DNA from: Bacteroides faecis MAJ27
GTDB lineage: Bacteria > Bacteroidota > Bacteroidia > Bacteroidales > Bacteroidaceae
DNA length: 64,000 bases
Assembly: GCF_900106755.1 (NCBI RefSeq)
Contig: NZ_FNNN01000019.1
Coordinates: 46,659 to 110,658 of the forward strand
Direction of reading: 5' to 3'
Below are positions 27,121 to 36,961 of this stretch, piece after piece. The translations under genes were made by a program, and so were the position numbers. Numbering within the stretch: the first letter of the stretch is position 1; each line of letters opens with the position of its first letter. The notes beneath the pieces are model-generated. The model made no database searches. It was not told where the DNA came from and saw nothing but the letters and a program-made list of their open reading frames with translations.

Positions 27121-28818
27121 ATGGAATATTCTTTTTATGATTTTTTAAAGCTCATAGGCTCGTTGGGGCTCTTCCTTTATGGCATGAAGATAATGAGCGA
27201 GGGCTTACAAAAGGTCGCAGGTGACAGGTTACGAAGTATCCTGACAGCTATGACCACCAATCGGGTAACGGGGGTATTAACAGGAGTGTTAATCACAGCC
27301 CTTATCCAGTCCTCTTCGGCGACAACAGTGATGGTCGTCAGTTTCGTTAATGCAGGACTGTTAACTCTCGCCGAATCCATTAGTGTCATCATGGGTGCCA
27401 ATATCGGAACGACAGTTACCGCATGGATTATTTCTATTTTCGGATTTAAGGTTGACATGGCCGCTTTCGCTCTCCCACTTCTGGCCATCGCCCTTCCGCT
27501 CATCTTCTCCGGCAAGAGCAACCGTAAATCCATCGGTGAATTCATTTTCGGTTTTTCCTTCCTCTTCATGGGACTTTCTTACCTGAAAGCAAACGCTCCC
27601 GACCTGAACGCCAACCCGGAAATGCTCGCCTTTGTTCAGAACTACACGGATATGGGATTCTTCTCCATCCTCCTGTTCTTATTCATCGGTACCATACTGA
27701 CAATGATCGTACAGGCATCAGCTGCCACCATGGCAATAACATTAATTATGTGCGCCAATGGCTGGATCAGCCTGGAACTAGGAGCAGCACTCGTATTGGG
27801 TGAAAATATCGGAACTACCATCACGGCCAATCTTGCCGCATTAACAGCCAACACACAGGCTAAGCGAGCAGCATTGGCCCATTTTGTTTTTAATGTATTC
27901 GGTGTTATTTGGGTATTAATCATCTTCCACCCTTTCATACAACTTGTCAATTGGGTGGTAGATACCTTCTTCCAAACTAATAATCCGGAAGTTGCTATTT
28001 CCTATAAACTCTCCGCTTTCCACTCTATTTTCAATATCTGTAACGTATGTCTTTTGATATGGGGTGTGAAACTGATCGAACGTACTGTATGTGCATTAAT
28101 CCGTCCAAAGGAGGAAGACGAGGAACCTCGCCTGCGGTTTATCACCGGTGGTATGCTTTCTACTGCGGAACTTTCGATCTTGCAGGCACGCAAAGAAATT
28201 CACTTGTTTGCCGAACGTACGCATCGTATGTTCGGGATGGTGCAGGACTTGCTGCATACCGACAAGGATGATGACTTCAACAAACTGTTTAGCCGGGTAG
28301 AGAAATACGAGAACATCAGCGACAACATGGAACTGGAAATAGCCAACTACCTGAATCAAGTATCCGAAGGTCGTTTGAGTTCTGAAAGTAAGTTGCAGAT
28401 ACGTGCCATGCTGCGCGAAGTAACGGAAATTGAAAGCATCGGAGACAGCTGTTATAATCTGGCACGCACCATCAACCGGAAACGCCAGACAAATCAGGAC
28501 TTTACCGAAAAGCAATACGAGCACATCCACTTCATGATGAAACTGACCGATGATGCTCTTGCACAAATGATTGTGGTGGTAGAGAAACCGGAACATCAAA
28601 GCATTGATATCAATAAGTCTTTCAACATTGAAAATGAAATCAATAACTACCGCAACCAATTGAAGAATCAGAATATTCTGGATGTTAACAACAAGGAATA
28701 TGATTATCAGATGGGAGTCTATTACATGGATATCATCGCCGAATGCGAAAAATTGGGTGACTATGTAGTGAATGTGGTAGAAGCCAGCAGTGATGTAAAA
28801 GAGAAGAAAGCTTCCTGA
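27121..28818 (+). CDS. Na+/phosphate cotransporter with PhoU-like tail
   Basis: A 565-residue NptA/YjbB-type transporter. Two repeats of the PNaS fold carry the signature serines QSSSATTVMVV (about 65-75) and QASAATMAITL (about 199-209), each in a hydrophobic hairpin, and each followed by a GANIGTT or GENIGTT loop. Residues about 350-560 form a PhoU-like helical domain (RVEKYENISDNMELEIANYLNQ). It moves inorganic phosphate with sodium; whether it imports or exports cannot be told from sequence. It is divergent from the nucleoside kinase gene, ends in a very strong terminator, and is 390 bases upstream of a secreted phosphoesterase. Confidence 0.9.
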   Translation: MEYSFYDFLKLIGSLGLFLYGMKIMSEGLQKVAGDRLRSILTAMTTNRVTGVLTGVLITALIQSSSATTVMVVSFVNAGLLTLAESISVIMGANIGTTVTAWIISIFGFKVDMAAFALPLLAIALPLIFSGKSNRKSIGEFIFGFSFLFMGLSYLKANAPDLNANPEMLAFVQNYTDMGFFSILLFLFIGTILTMIVQASAATMAITLIMCANGWISLELGAALVLGENIGTTITANLAALTANTQAKRAALAHFVFNVFGVIWVLIIFHPFIQLVNWVVDTFFQTNNPEVAISYKLSAFHSIFNICNVCLLIWGVKLIERTVCALIRPKEEDEEPRLRFITGGMLSTAELSILQARKEIHLFAERTHRMFGMVQDLLHTDKDDDFNKLFSRVEKYENISDNMELEIANYLNQVSEGRLSSESKLQIRAMLREVTEIESIGDSCYNLARTINRKRQTNQDFTEKQYEHIHFMMKLTDDALAQMIVVVEKPEHQSIDINKSFNIENEINNYRNQLKNQNILDVNNKEYDYQMGVYYMDIIAECEKLGDYVVNVVEASSDVKEKKAS

Positions 28819-28836
28819 AAAAGAAAAATCTAACCT

Positions 28837-28896
28837 AAGAAATGGATGGTCTGTTTTATGCTATAACGCATAAAACAGACCATCCATTTCTTTTTG
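28837..28896 (+). terminator. 25-bp perfect stem terminator
   Basis: Arms 28837-28861 and 28868-28892 pair perfectly over 25 bp (outer AAGAAATGG, inner TTTTATGC) around a six-base loop, followed by a T run. It is unusually long for a simple terminator. The rest of 28893-29077 contains nothing I can name. Confidence 0.85.
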
Positions 28897-29077
28897 TTTT
28901 TAGGCGAACCGTTCGTCCCCCATCCTAACATACCATTCTGAATATCTTCTTCACACAAGTGAAACAACTCCCCGTCTATACAAGCATCCATAGTTTACAA
29001 AGGTATTACGTTTTTTTACAGACATTAACGATTACATTTCTTTTCCATGAAGTTCCCGTTAAGCTTTTACTGCTCCT

Positions 29078-29108
29078 ATTGTAAGTCTTGTTTTTGCATA
29101 TACATTTG
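29078..29108 (+). promoter_or_regulatory. Promoter of the PHP phosphoesterase gene
   Basis: ATTG (29078-29081), a 19-base spacer, and TACATTTG (29101-29108): a near-ideal Bacteroides sigma-70 promoter. The transcript would have a leader of about 90 bases before the start at 29206. Confidence 0.7.
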
Positions 29109-29205
29109 CACCAAAATACACAGGAGCCTATGTTTACTACCATTCTTCAATGACAAAGCAAAGGCTTTTTTAAGAAAACCAATTATCTAATTTAAAGCAA
29201 AAAAG

Positions 29206-30297
29206 ATGAAATTTAAAAAAGTATTGATTGGAGTTGCACTAGCAGTAACATGTTTAATGAGTGCACAAGCGCAACGCCGCCATGAGATTCAAGTGCCCAA
29301 TCCGGATGGGTATACTACACTAAAATGTGACTTTCACATGCACACCGTTTTTTCCGATGGCCTGGTATGGCCTACCGTACGCGTAGACGAAGCGTACAGG
29401 GAAGGACTGGACGCCATTTCTTTGACGGAACACATTGAATACCGTCCGCACAAGAAAGATATTGTGGCAGATCATAACCGTTCCTACGAACTTTCCCAGA
29501 AACAAGCCAAAAAGTTAGGAATACTTTTAATCAGAGGTAGCGAGATTACCCGTTCCATGCCCCCGGGACATTTTAATGCCATCTTCCTGTCCGACTCTAA
29601 TCCATTAGAACAGAAAGGGTATAAAGACGCTTTCAATGAGGCCAAAAAACAAAATGCGTTTATCTTCTGGAATCACCCGGGTTGGGCACGTCAACAACCG
29701 GATTCTACACTGTGGTGGCCTGAGCATACACAACTTTACAATGACGGTTGCATGCACGGCATCGAGGTAGCCAACGGGGGACTTTTTATGCCCGAAGCCA
29801 TTCAATGGTGTCTGGACAAAAATCTGACGATGATAGGAACTTCCGATATCCATCAGCCTATTCAGACTGATTATGATTTTGCCAAAGGCGAACACCGCAC
29901 GATGACATTTGTTTTTGCCAAAGAACGTACTGTAGAAGGTATCCGTGAAGCACTTGACAATCGCCGTACTGCCGCTTACTACCGCGAATTGGTGATTGGG
30001 CGTGAAGAAATCCTCCGGCCATTCTTTGAAAAATGTATAGAAATAAAAGAGGTGAAGCGCACCGATAAAGAAGTGACACTCTCTGTTACCAATTCTACCG
30101 ATCTGGTACTGAAGCTGAAAAAGACTGCGCATGATACTTCTCTGGTTTACTTCCGCGAAATGACACTAAAGCCACATACCCAACATACAATTTCTGTGAA
30201 ATTTGAGAATGGTATCAAAGGAGGAGACTGCAATTTTGAGGTAACAAACTTCATTGTAGCCCCCGACAAAGGCTTGAATTACACCATTAAGCTGTAA
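29206..30297 (+). CDS. Secreted PHP-domain phosphoesterase (Sb-PDE-like)
   Basis: A 363-residue exported protein (signal MKFKKVLIGVALAVTCLMSAQA). The PHP metal-site motifs are in order: DFHMHTVFSDG (about 43-53), LTEHIEY (about 83), GSEIT (about 113), FWNHPGW (about 152), and GTSDIHQP (about 212). The last 80 residues form a beta-rich tail (VTLSVTNSTDLVLKLKKT) as in Sb-PDE-family phosphodiesterases. It should hydrolyse a phosphomono- or diester outside the cytoplasm using a trinuclear metal centre. It has its own promoter and is followed at 127 bases by the IPT/NHL-SusCD genes. Co-function with those is inferred from position. Confidence 0.85.
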   Translation: MKFKKVLIGVALAVTCLMSAQAQRRHEIQVPNPDGYTTLKCDFHMHTVFSDGLVWPTVRVDEAYREGLDAISLTEHIEYRPHKKDIVADHNRSYELSQKQAKKLGILLIRGSEITRSMPPGHFNAIFLSDSNPLEQKGYKDAFNEAKKQNAFIFWNHPGWARQQPDSTLWWPEHTQLYNDGCMHGIEVANGGLFMPEAIQWCLDKNLTMIGTSDIHQPIQTDYDFAKGEHRTMTFVFAKERTVEGIREALDNRRTAAYYRELVIGREEILRPFFEKCIEIKEVKRTDKEVTLSVTNSTDLVLKLKKTAHDTSLVYFREMTLKPHTQHTISVKFENGIKGGDCNFEVTNFIVAPDKGLNYTIKL

Positions 30298-30423
30298 AGT
30301 CCAACTACCCCAAGCGTAAACAATCAGAAACACGAAATAAATATATATACAAATTTAGCTGTGTAATGTCAGAGACTTAACGGACAGTATGCAGACAATC
30401 ATTTAATTTTAAATTATTACTTT

Positions 30424-31749
30424 ATGAATCGATACTTATCACTAGTCTATTTTCTGGGAGCTTTCTTCTATTTCTCCAGTTGTGAAAGCTACAATGAGTC
30501 CACGGAGAAAATCCACAAATCCGATAAACCGATTGTACTGACCTCCTTCTATCCCAAAGAAGGAGGAGCACGTGATAAAATTCTCCTGGATGGAGAAAAT
30601 TTCGGAAACGACGTAAGCAAAATCAAGGTGTATTTCAACAACGCCAGAGCCTCCGTCGTTTCATCCAGTGGAAGCCGCATTTATGCTATTGTCCCCCGCC
30701 TTCCGGGCGATAATCCCCGTATTTCCGTGGTAGTCGATGCAGACTCCGTTACTTACGAAGAAACATATGCTTATCATACTCAGACATTAGTTAGTACAGT
30801 TACCGGAAACGGTGAAACAAGCTTTCTTGCCGGAACGCTTTCCACGGCTCAGGTGTATGGTAAATATCTGGATCTGGACGCCGAAGGTAATCTTTTCATG
30901 TCGTGGCGCGATGGCGGTACATTTGGAATCGCCCGAATAAACGAGCAGCAAAACATAGTGACTCCGCTGATTGAAGCAGGTTCTGCTGACCGTATACTTT
31001 ATGCCAACGGTTTGACAGTGGACCGTGCCACCGGAATGCTGACTGCTGCACACGAATCAGTGAAAGAAGTAACGTTTACCTTCGATCCCCGGGAGGCTTG
31101 GTATCCGCGCCAGCGCAACATAAAATACTCACAGTCCGATTTAAATTCAATAGTAGATGCCGATAAGTACAAGAACTTTATCACTTTTTGTCCCTACGAC
31201 GGATATTTGTATACGCGATACCGTGATGGAAAGGTCGCCAAGATTGATCCGGAGACATTTGAAGGCCATATTATTCATCAAGGACCCAGCGGATCACAAT
31301 ACGGACAAGCTATCAACCCTGCCAAACCCTGGCTTTTGTACATAACACTTCACTCCAATGCTCCTACCGCCTACAGACAAGGAATTTCGGTACTCGACCT
31401 CCGTGATCCGGATGGAACAGGCGGATTCAAACGGCTCAATGCTCCCGGCGGCAGTGCCTTTCGTGATGGTCCGATTGAAGATGCTCTGTTTAATTATCCC
31501 AAAGACATCAAGTTCGACAACGATGGTAACATGTTCGTAGCCGACTACGGGAACCATTGCATCCGTATGGTCTCTGCCGACAACATAGTTACGACAGTTG
31601 CCGGACAGCCCGGTGTTGCCGGATACAAGGACGGAGGGCCGTTAGAATCATTATTCAAAAATCCTTGGGGAGTGGCTGTTAATGAACAAGGTGACATTTA
31701 CATCGCAGACTGGGGTAATGCACGCATTCGCAAATTAGTTATTGAATAA
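30424..31749 (+). CDS. IPT/TIG and NHL-repeat surface lipoprotein
   Basis: A 441-residue lipoprotein (lipobox FSSC near residue 20). Residues about 38-120 form an IPT/TIG immunoglobulin-like domain (PIVLTSFYPKEGGARDKILLDGENFG). The remainder is an NHL-type beta-propeller with repeated NMFVADYGNHCIRMV and DIYIADWGNARIRKL units. This architecture is common in SusCD loci of Bacteroidetes, probably as a surface glycan- or ligand-binding protein. Its stop is 15 bases before susC, so the two are one operon. Confidence 0.85.
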   Translation: MNRYLSLVYFLGAFFYFSSCESYNESTEKIHKSDKPIVLTSFYPKEGGARDKILLDGENFGNDVSKIKVYFNNARASVVSSSGSRIYAIVPRLPGDNPRISVVVDADSVTYEETYAYHTQTLVSTVTGNGETSFLAGTLSTAQVYGKYLDLDAEGNLFMSWRDGGTFGIARINEQQNIVTPLIEAGSADRILYANGLTVDRATGMLTAAHESVKEVTFTFDPREAWYPRQRNIKYSQSDLNSIVDADKYKNFITFCPYDGYLYTRYRDGKVAKIDPETFEGHIIHQGPSGSQYGQAINPAKPWLLYITLHSNAPTAYRQGISVLDLRDPDGTGGFKRLNAPGGSAFRDGPIEDALFNYPKDIKFDNDGNMFVADYGNHCIRMVSADNIVTTVAGQPGVAGYKDGGPLESLFKNPWGVAVNEQGDIYIADWGNARIRKLVIE

Positions 31750-31764
31750 CAAAGTCAATTTACA

Positions 31765-34700
31765 ATGAAAATCAAACAGATTTTATACTTAATGTCGTTC
31801 TGCTTATTGCTTTCGGCAACAACTTTCGCACAACAAGTTCAGGAATTTACCATTTCCGGAACTGTAGTGGATAAGGATAAGCTATCCATGCCCGGTGTGT
31901 CGGTATACATCAAAGACAAACCCTCCAAAGGTACAACGACCGACAACGACGGCAATTTCAAGCTGAAAGTAGTTTATGGAGACAAAATGATATTTTCCTT
32001 TATCGGCTTCAAGCCGTCGGAGCATGTGGCCATCGAGCCCAAAACTGGTTTAACGATCACACTGCTTGAAGACAACAATTCACTTGACGAAGTGGTCGTT
32101 GTCGGGCTGGGAAACGTTCAGCGAAAAATCAGTTCGGTAGGTGCCATCACAACGGTCAGCACCAAAGATATTCAGTCTCCCTCCCCCTCCATCAGTAACC
32201 TGCTGGGAGGCCGGGCAGCCGGTGTCATTTCGTTGCAAAGCAGCGGTGAGCCCGGTCAAAACATAGCCGATTTCTGGGTGCGCGGTATCGGTACTTTCGG
32301 TGCCAACAGCAGTGCCCTTGTACTGATTGACGGTCTGGAAGGTGACCTTAACACCATTGATCCCGCCGATGTAGAAAGTTTCTCCATTCTGAAAGATGCG
32401 TCGGCAACTGCCGTGTATGGGGTAAGAGGAGCCAACGGAGTAGTACTGGTCAACACCAAGAAAGGTCTTTCGGGTAAAATTCAGATTACCGGACGTTTCA
32501 ATACTACACTCTCCGTCCTCAATCGCTTACCGGAATATTTAGGAGCTTATGAATATGCTCAGTTAGCCAACGAGGCCAGAACGGTACGAAATGAAACTCC
32601 CTTGTACGACGAGACTGAGATGGGAATCATCCGCGATGGTCTGGACCCGGACCTGTATCCCAATGTGAACTGGCAGGATGAGATACTTAACAAAACCTTC
32701 TGGCGTCACACTTATTATGTAAGCGGTCGTGGCGGTAGTGATGTGGCGCGTTATTTCCTGAGCTTAGGCGGTAAAAATGAAAGTGCAGCTTATAAGGTAG
32801 ACAAGAATAGTATTTATAGCTCGAATGTAAGCTATAACACTTATAATTACCGTATCAATCTCGACGTAAATCTGACCAAATCGACGAAAGTTTATTTAGG
32901 TTCCGACGGATTCCTGTCTCAGTTGAATCAGCCCGGTGTAGCCAATACCGAATATATATGGGGAGCACAGTCACGACTCACTCCATTGTCCATCCCGACC
33001 CAATATTCCAATGGTTTGCTGCCCGGTCGCGGAGCCGGAGAGCTATCATCACCCTATGTCATGATTAACCATACGGGAAAGGCTGCCAACGAAGTATACA
33101 AAGGCAAATCAACTTTAGCTATCAATCAGGACTTTTCCGAATTAGTCAGCGGACTTAAATTGCGTATTCAGGGAGCTTACGATATCCATAGCTATTTCAG
33201 TGAGCGGAGAAGCGTGCAACCTGCCCTCTACAATGCTTTAGGCAGAGCCAGCGACGGATCACTTATCATGCAGGAGACAGTACAGGAGAAAAAAGCCTCA
33301 TACAGCAAGTCTACCCGTCAGTACCGCAAATACCACTTCGAAGCTACGCTCAATTACGACCGTCTTTTCGGCACAGATCACCGGACATCCGCACTGGTCT
33401 ATTACTACATCAGTGATTCCAAAGACACAGATGACGCTACAAGCAATCTATCAGCCATTCCATTGCGTTATCAGGGGGTATCCAGCCGGTTTACTTACGG
33501 TTACAAAGACACTTACCTGCTCGACGTCAACTTCGGATATACCGGCTCAGAAAACTTTCAGCCCGGCAGACAATATGGTTTCTTCCCGTCCGTTGCATTA
33601 GGCTGGGTACCTACAGGCTACAAGTTTATACAAGAAACATTCCCATGGCTCGACTATCTTAAAATCAGGGCTTCGTACGGTTCGGTAGGTAACGACCGGA
33701 TTACCGATGTCCGGTTCCCTTATCTTACTAAAGTGAATGAGGGTACAGGATCGACCTGGGGAGTCACGAATATCGAAATCATCAACGAGACACGTATCGG
33801 AGCCGACAATCTGGCTTGGGAAAAAGCCATCAAGTCCAATCTGGGTATTGAAGGGAAGCTGTTTAATAACAAGCTCGATTTCGTTGTCGACATCTTCCAC
33901 GACCAGCGCAACGGAATTTTCCAACAACGCGTACAAGTGCCCGAATACGTAGGAGTTGTCTCTAATCCGTATGCGAATGTGGGTAAAATGAAAAGTTACG
34001 GTGCTGACGGAAATATCAGCTTCACGCAGGACATCACGCCAGATTTCGGCTTCACGCTACGAGGAAATTTCACGTATTCAAAAAATAAAGTACAAAACTG
34101 GGAGCAGGCTTATCTGGAGTATCCATATCTGGAGTATAATAACTTCCCGTACAATTCTATCCGCGGCTATCAGGCAATCGGACTGTTTAAGGACGAAGAT
34201 GACATCAAATACAGTCCTAAACAAACCTTCGGAGAGGTAATGCCCGGTGATATCAAGTATAAAGATATCAATGGAGACGGTATAGTAGACAAGCTGGATA
34301 TGGTGCCGCTGACACACAGCACCTACCCGTTACTGATGTACGGTCTGGGGGCGGAAATCCGTTACAAAAACCTGACTTTAGGTGTATTGTTCAAGGGAAC
34401 CGGCAAGACTTCCTTTTTCTATGTAGGACAAAAGACCACGGTAAACGACGAAAGCCGCCTGAACGGAATGGGATATATGCCGTTCTTCGAAGGTAACACA
34501 GGCAATGTACTTACTTTAGCTGCCGATCCCGCCAACCGATGGATTCCCAGAGATTATGCCCTTGCACATGGAATCGATCCGTCTTTGGCTGAAAACCCGA
34601 ACGCACGCTTTCCCCGCCTGCAATACGGTAACAATAGCAACAACAGCCAACTGTCTACCTTCTGGCAAGGCGATTCACGATACATACGCCTGCAGGAAAT

Positions 34701-34893
34701 CACGCTGAATTACCATCTTGCCTGGGCATTTCTGAGACGCATAGGAGTCTCTTCACTGGATATCCAATTTGTGGGAAACAATCTCTATGTCTGGGACAAA
34801 GTGAAACTCTTCGACCCGGAACAAGCTCGTTGGAACGGTCGTGTATATCCCATACCATCCACCTATTCCCTGCAATTATATGTCAATTTCTAA
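31765..34893 (+). CDS. SusC/RagA-type TonB-dependent transporter
   Basis: A 1042-residue outer-membrane transporter. Signal peptide MKIKQILYLMSFCLLLSATTFA, then a carboxypeptidase-regulatory-like domain (about 28-112: ISGTVVDKDKLSMPGVSVYIKD), the SusC signature SLDEVVVVGLG (about 108-118), the plug (about 115-230: VESFSILKDASATAVYGVRGANGVVLV) and a long beta-barrel ending in an aromatic residue (LQLYVNF). It imports a large substrate captured by SusD. No STN domain or anti-sigma partner is adjacent, so regulation is not evident from this locus. Confidence 0.95.
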   Translation: MKIKQILYLMSFCLLLSATTFAQQVQEFTISGTVVDKDKLSMPGVSVYIKDKPSKGTTTDNDGNFKLKVVYGDKMIFSFIGFKPSEHVAIEPKTGLTITLLEDNNSLDEVVVVGLGNVQRKISSVGAITTVSTKDIQSPSPSISNLLGGRAAGVISLQSSGEPGQNIADFWVRGIGTFGANSSALVLIDGLEGDLNTIDPADVESFSILKDASATAVYGVRGANGVVLVNTKKGLSGKIQITGRFNTTLSVLNRLPEYLGAYEYAQLANEARTVRNETPLYDETEMGIIRDGLDPDLYPNVNWQDEILNKTFWRHTYYVSGRGGSDVARYFLSLGGKNESAAYKVDKNSIYSSNVSYNTYNYRINLDVNLTKSTKVYLGSDGFLSQLNQPGVANTEYIWGAQSRLTPLSIPTQYSNGLLPGRGAGELSSPYVMINHTGKAANEVYKGKSTLAINQDFSELVSGLKLRIQGAYDIHSYFSERRSVQPALYNALGRASDGSLIMQETVQEKKASYSKSTRQYRKYHFEATLNYDRLFGTDHRTSALVYYYISDSKDTDDATSNLSAIPLRYQGVSSRFTYGYKDTYLLDVNFGYTGSENFQPGRQYGFFPSVALGWVPTGYKFIQETFPWLDYLKIRASYGSVGNDRITDVRFPYLTKVNEGTGSTWGVTNIEIINETRIGADNLAWEKAIKSNLGIEGKLFNNKLDFVVDIFHDQRNGIFQQRVQVPEYVGVVSNPYANVGKMKSYGADGNISFTQDITPDFGFTLRGNFTYSKNKVQNWEQAYLEYPYLEYNNFPYNSIRGYQAIGLFKDEDDIKYSPKQTFGEVMPGDIKYKDINGDGIVDKLDMVPLTHSTYPLLMYGLGAEIRYKNLTLGVLFKGTGKTSFFYVGQKTTVNDESRLNGMGYMPFFEGNTGNVLTLAADPANRWIPRDYALAHGIDPSLAENPNARFPRLQYGNNSNNSQLSTFWQGDSRYIRLQEITLNYHLAWAFLRRIGVSSLDIQFVGNNLYVWDKVKLFDPEQARWNGRVYPIPSTYSLQLYVNF

Positions 34894-34913
34894 TAAATAC
34901 ATCACCCGATAGA

Positions 34914-36941
34914 ATGAAAAGGTCAATAATAAAAATAATAACCAGAGCGTTTGTCCTGGTTCAGGCAGTCATGATAACAACATCCTGCAGCAATTTCTTA
35001 AACATAGATAATTATTTTGATGATGAATTCAACATCGATTCGGTTTTTACCAATGCCCGATATATGGAAGCGTATATGTGGGGAGCAGCAGCGATGTTTC
35101 CGGATGAGGCACAGACCATCCGAAACGGGTATACACCGGGCCCCATGGCCACCGATGAAGGATTTAACGGACTGACCGGAAGCGGAACAGCCAATATATA
35201 TCATGGCATGGATTTCGCCAATGGAAAGATCACGCAGGATTTCTTGGGTTCCGGTTCACCCAACCTGAACCAATGGGGCAAATACTATAAAATCATCCGT
35301 AAATGTAACAGCATCCTGCAAAATCTGGACCGCCCGAAGGACCTGACGAACTCAGACCGGCTCAGACTGGAAGGCTATACACGTTTTATTCGTGCCTTCG
35401 CCTACTACAACATCTTAGTCGATTACGGTCCGGCAATCTTATTGGGAGATGAGGTAGTCAATACGAATGAGCCTATCGAATACTACGACCGCCCCAGAGC
35501 CACCTATGACGAAACAATGAACTATACTTGTGAAGAGTTTGAAAAAGCAGCCCGTTTGCTGCCTTTGCCTCAGGATGTTTCTACTCTGGACTTCGGACGG
35601 CCCACCAAAGGGGCTGCACTCGGTCTGGTAGCCCGCCTGCGATTGATACATGCCAGCCCGTTGTTCAACGGAGGACCTGTTGCCAGTGCCTACTTCGGCA
35701 ACTGGAAGCGCAAGACTGATGGTGTACACTATGTATCTCAACAATATGACGAAAGCCGCTGGGCAGTGGCTGCAGCAGCAGCCAAGCGAGTAATGGATAT
35801 GGGAGCATACAAGCTCTATACGTATGCGAAAGACGACAACACCCCGGAACTTCCTGCCGGAGTCACTTCCGACCCTCATTTCTACGACAACTATCCGGAC
35901 GGAGCCAACGGAATAGACCCTTTTAAATCCTATTCGGACATCTTTACCGGTGAAGCTGTGGCAGCCATCAATCCGGAGCTAATCTGGGGAAGAAACACGA
36001 CATACATCAACGAAACCATCAGTAAAGGTTCTTTCCCCCCCTCCATGGGTGGATGGGGACGTTTCTGTGTCACTCAGAAAGTGGTAGACGCCTATCTGAT
36101 GGACGATGGCCGTACAAAGGAAGAAGCCACAGCCGACGGATATTACTCGGAAACAGGTTTCACTTCCGAACCGCGTAACTTTTCCGGTTATCCTCTCAAC
36201 GCCGGCATATATAAGATGTATGCCAATCGCGAAATGCGATTCTATGCATCGGTAGGATTCAACGAGGCAGTATGGCAGGCATTGTCCAGTTCGACCCTCA
36301 ACAACCACACGGCAAAGTACTACTATCAGGATGAAGACGGTCGGGGTGGAGTAACAGCCACCTCTCCCAACTACCCTATCACCGGATACGTCATCAAAAA
36401 GTACAATAATCCGATGGATGCCTGGACCGGAACAGGAGCCCGACATATCCAAAAAGCCTACCCGATTATCCGCTATGCAGAAATCCTGTTGTCTTATGCA
36501 GAGGCACTCAACAACCTGACCAGTGCCCATACTGTAGAACTGGACGGGCAGTCCTATACTGTAGACCGGAATAAAGAAGAAATCAAAAAGGCATTTAATC
36601 AAGTCCGTTATAGAGCCGGACTGCCGGGGTTAACCACCAGCCAGCTTGACAATACGTCTGAAATACAAAAACAGATAGAACGTGAACGTATGGTAGAATT
36701 CTTATGGGAAAACAGACGTTTCTATGATGTCCGCCGCTGGGGTATCTATGAAGAAACGGAACAGGAACCTATCCGCGGGATGAACCCCGACGGCGCCACC
36801 AAAGAGACTTACTACCAGCGTGTCATCCCGAGTTCCTCCTCTTTCCTGACAAGAGTCGTTGATAAAAGGTCTGTCTGGGTACCTATCCCACGTGACGAAA
36901 TGAGAAGATTACCTTCTCTCGACCAGAATCCGGGTTATTAA
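34914..36941 (+). CDS. SusD/RagB-family substrate-binding lipoprotein
   Basis: A 675-residue lipoprotein from the ATG at 34914 (MKRSIIKIITRAF), 20 bases after the susC stop; the in-frame ATG at 34830 lies inside susC. The lipobox is TTSC near residue 23. SusD features are the TPR-like helices (KYYKIIRKCNSILQNLDR, RLEGYTRFIRAFAYYNILVDYG), AYPIIRYAEILLSYAEALN, and the C-terminal IERERMVEFLWENRRFYDVRRWG. It caps the SusC pore and binds the substrate. At 675 residues it is longer than the classical SusD. Confidence 0.93.
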   Translation: MKRSIIKIITRAFVLVQAVMITTSCSNFLNIDNYFDDEFNIDSVFTNARYMEAYMWGAAAMFPDEAQTIRNGYTPGPMATDEGFNGLTGSGTANIYHGMDFANGKITQDFLGSGSPNLNQWGKYYKIIRKCNSILQNLDRPKDLTNSDRLRLEGYTRFIRAFAYYNILVDYGPAILLGDEVVNTNEPIEYYDRPRATYDETMNYTCEEFEKAARLLPLPQDVSTLDFGRPTKGAALGLVARLRLIHASPLFNGGPVASAYFGNWKRKTDGVHYVSQQYDESRWAVAAAAAKRVMDMGAYKLYTYAKDDNTPELPAGVTSDPHFYDNYPDGANGIDPFKSYSDIFTGEAVAAINPELIWGRNTTYINETISKGSFPPSMGGWGRFCVTQKVVDAYLMDDGRTKEEATADGYYSETGFTSEPRNFSGYPLNAGIYKMYANREMRFYASVGFNEAVWQALSSSTLNNHTAKYYYQDEDGRGGVTATSPNYPITGYVIKKYNNPMDAWTGTGARHIQKAYPIIRYAEILLSYAEALNNLTSAHTVELDGQSYTVDRNKEEIKKAFNQVRYRAGLPGLTTSQLDNTSEIQKQIERERMVEFLWENRRFYDVRRWGIYEETEQEPIRGMNPDGATKETYYQRVIPSSSSFLTRVVDKRSVWVPIPRDEMRRLPSLDQNPGY

Positions 36942-36961
36942 ATTAAACGATAAAGAAGAAG

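Noticed and set aside
28819..29077. Search for a tRNA or riboswitch before the PHP gene
   Set aside because: Only a terminator stem is seen; no cloverleaf or recognisable aptamer core.
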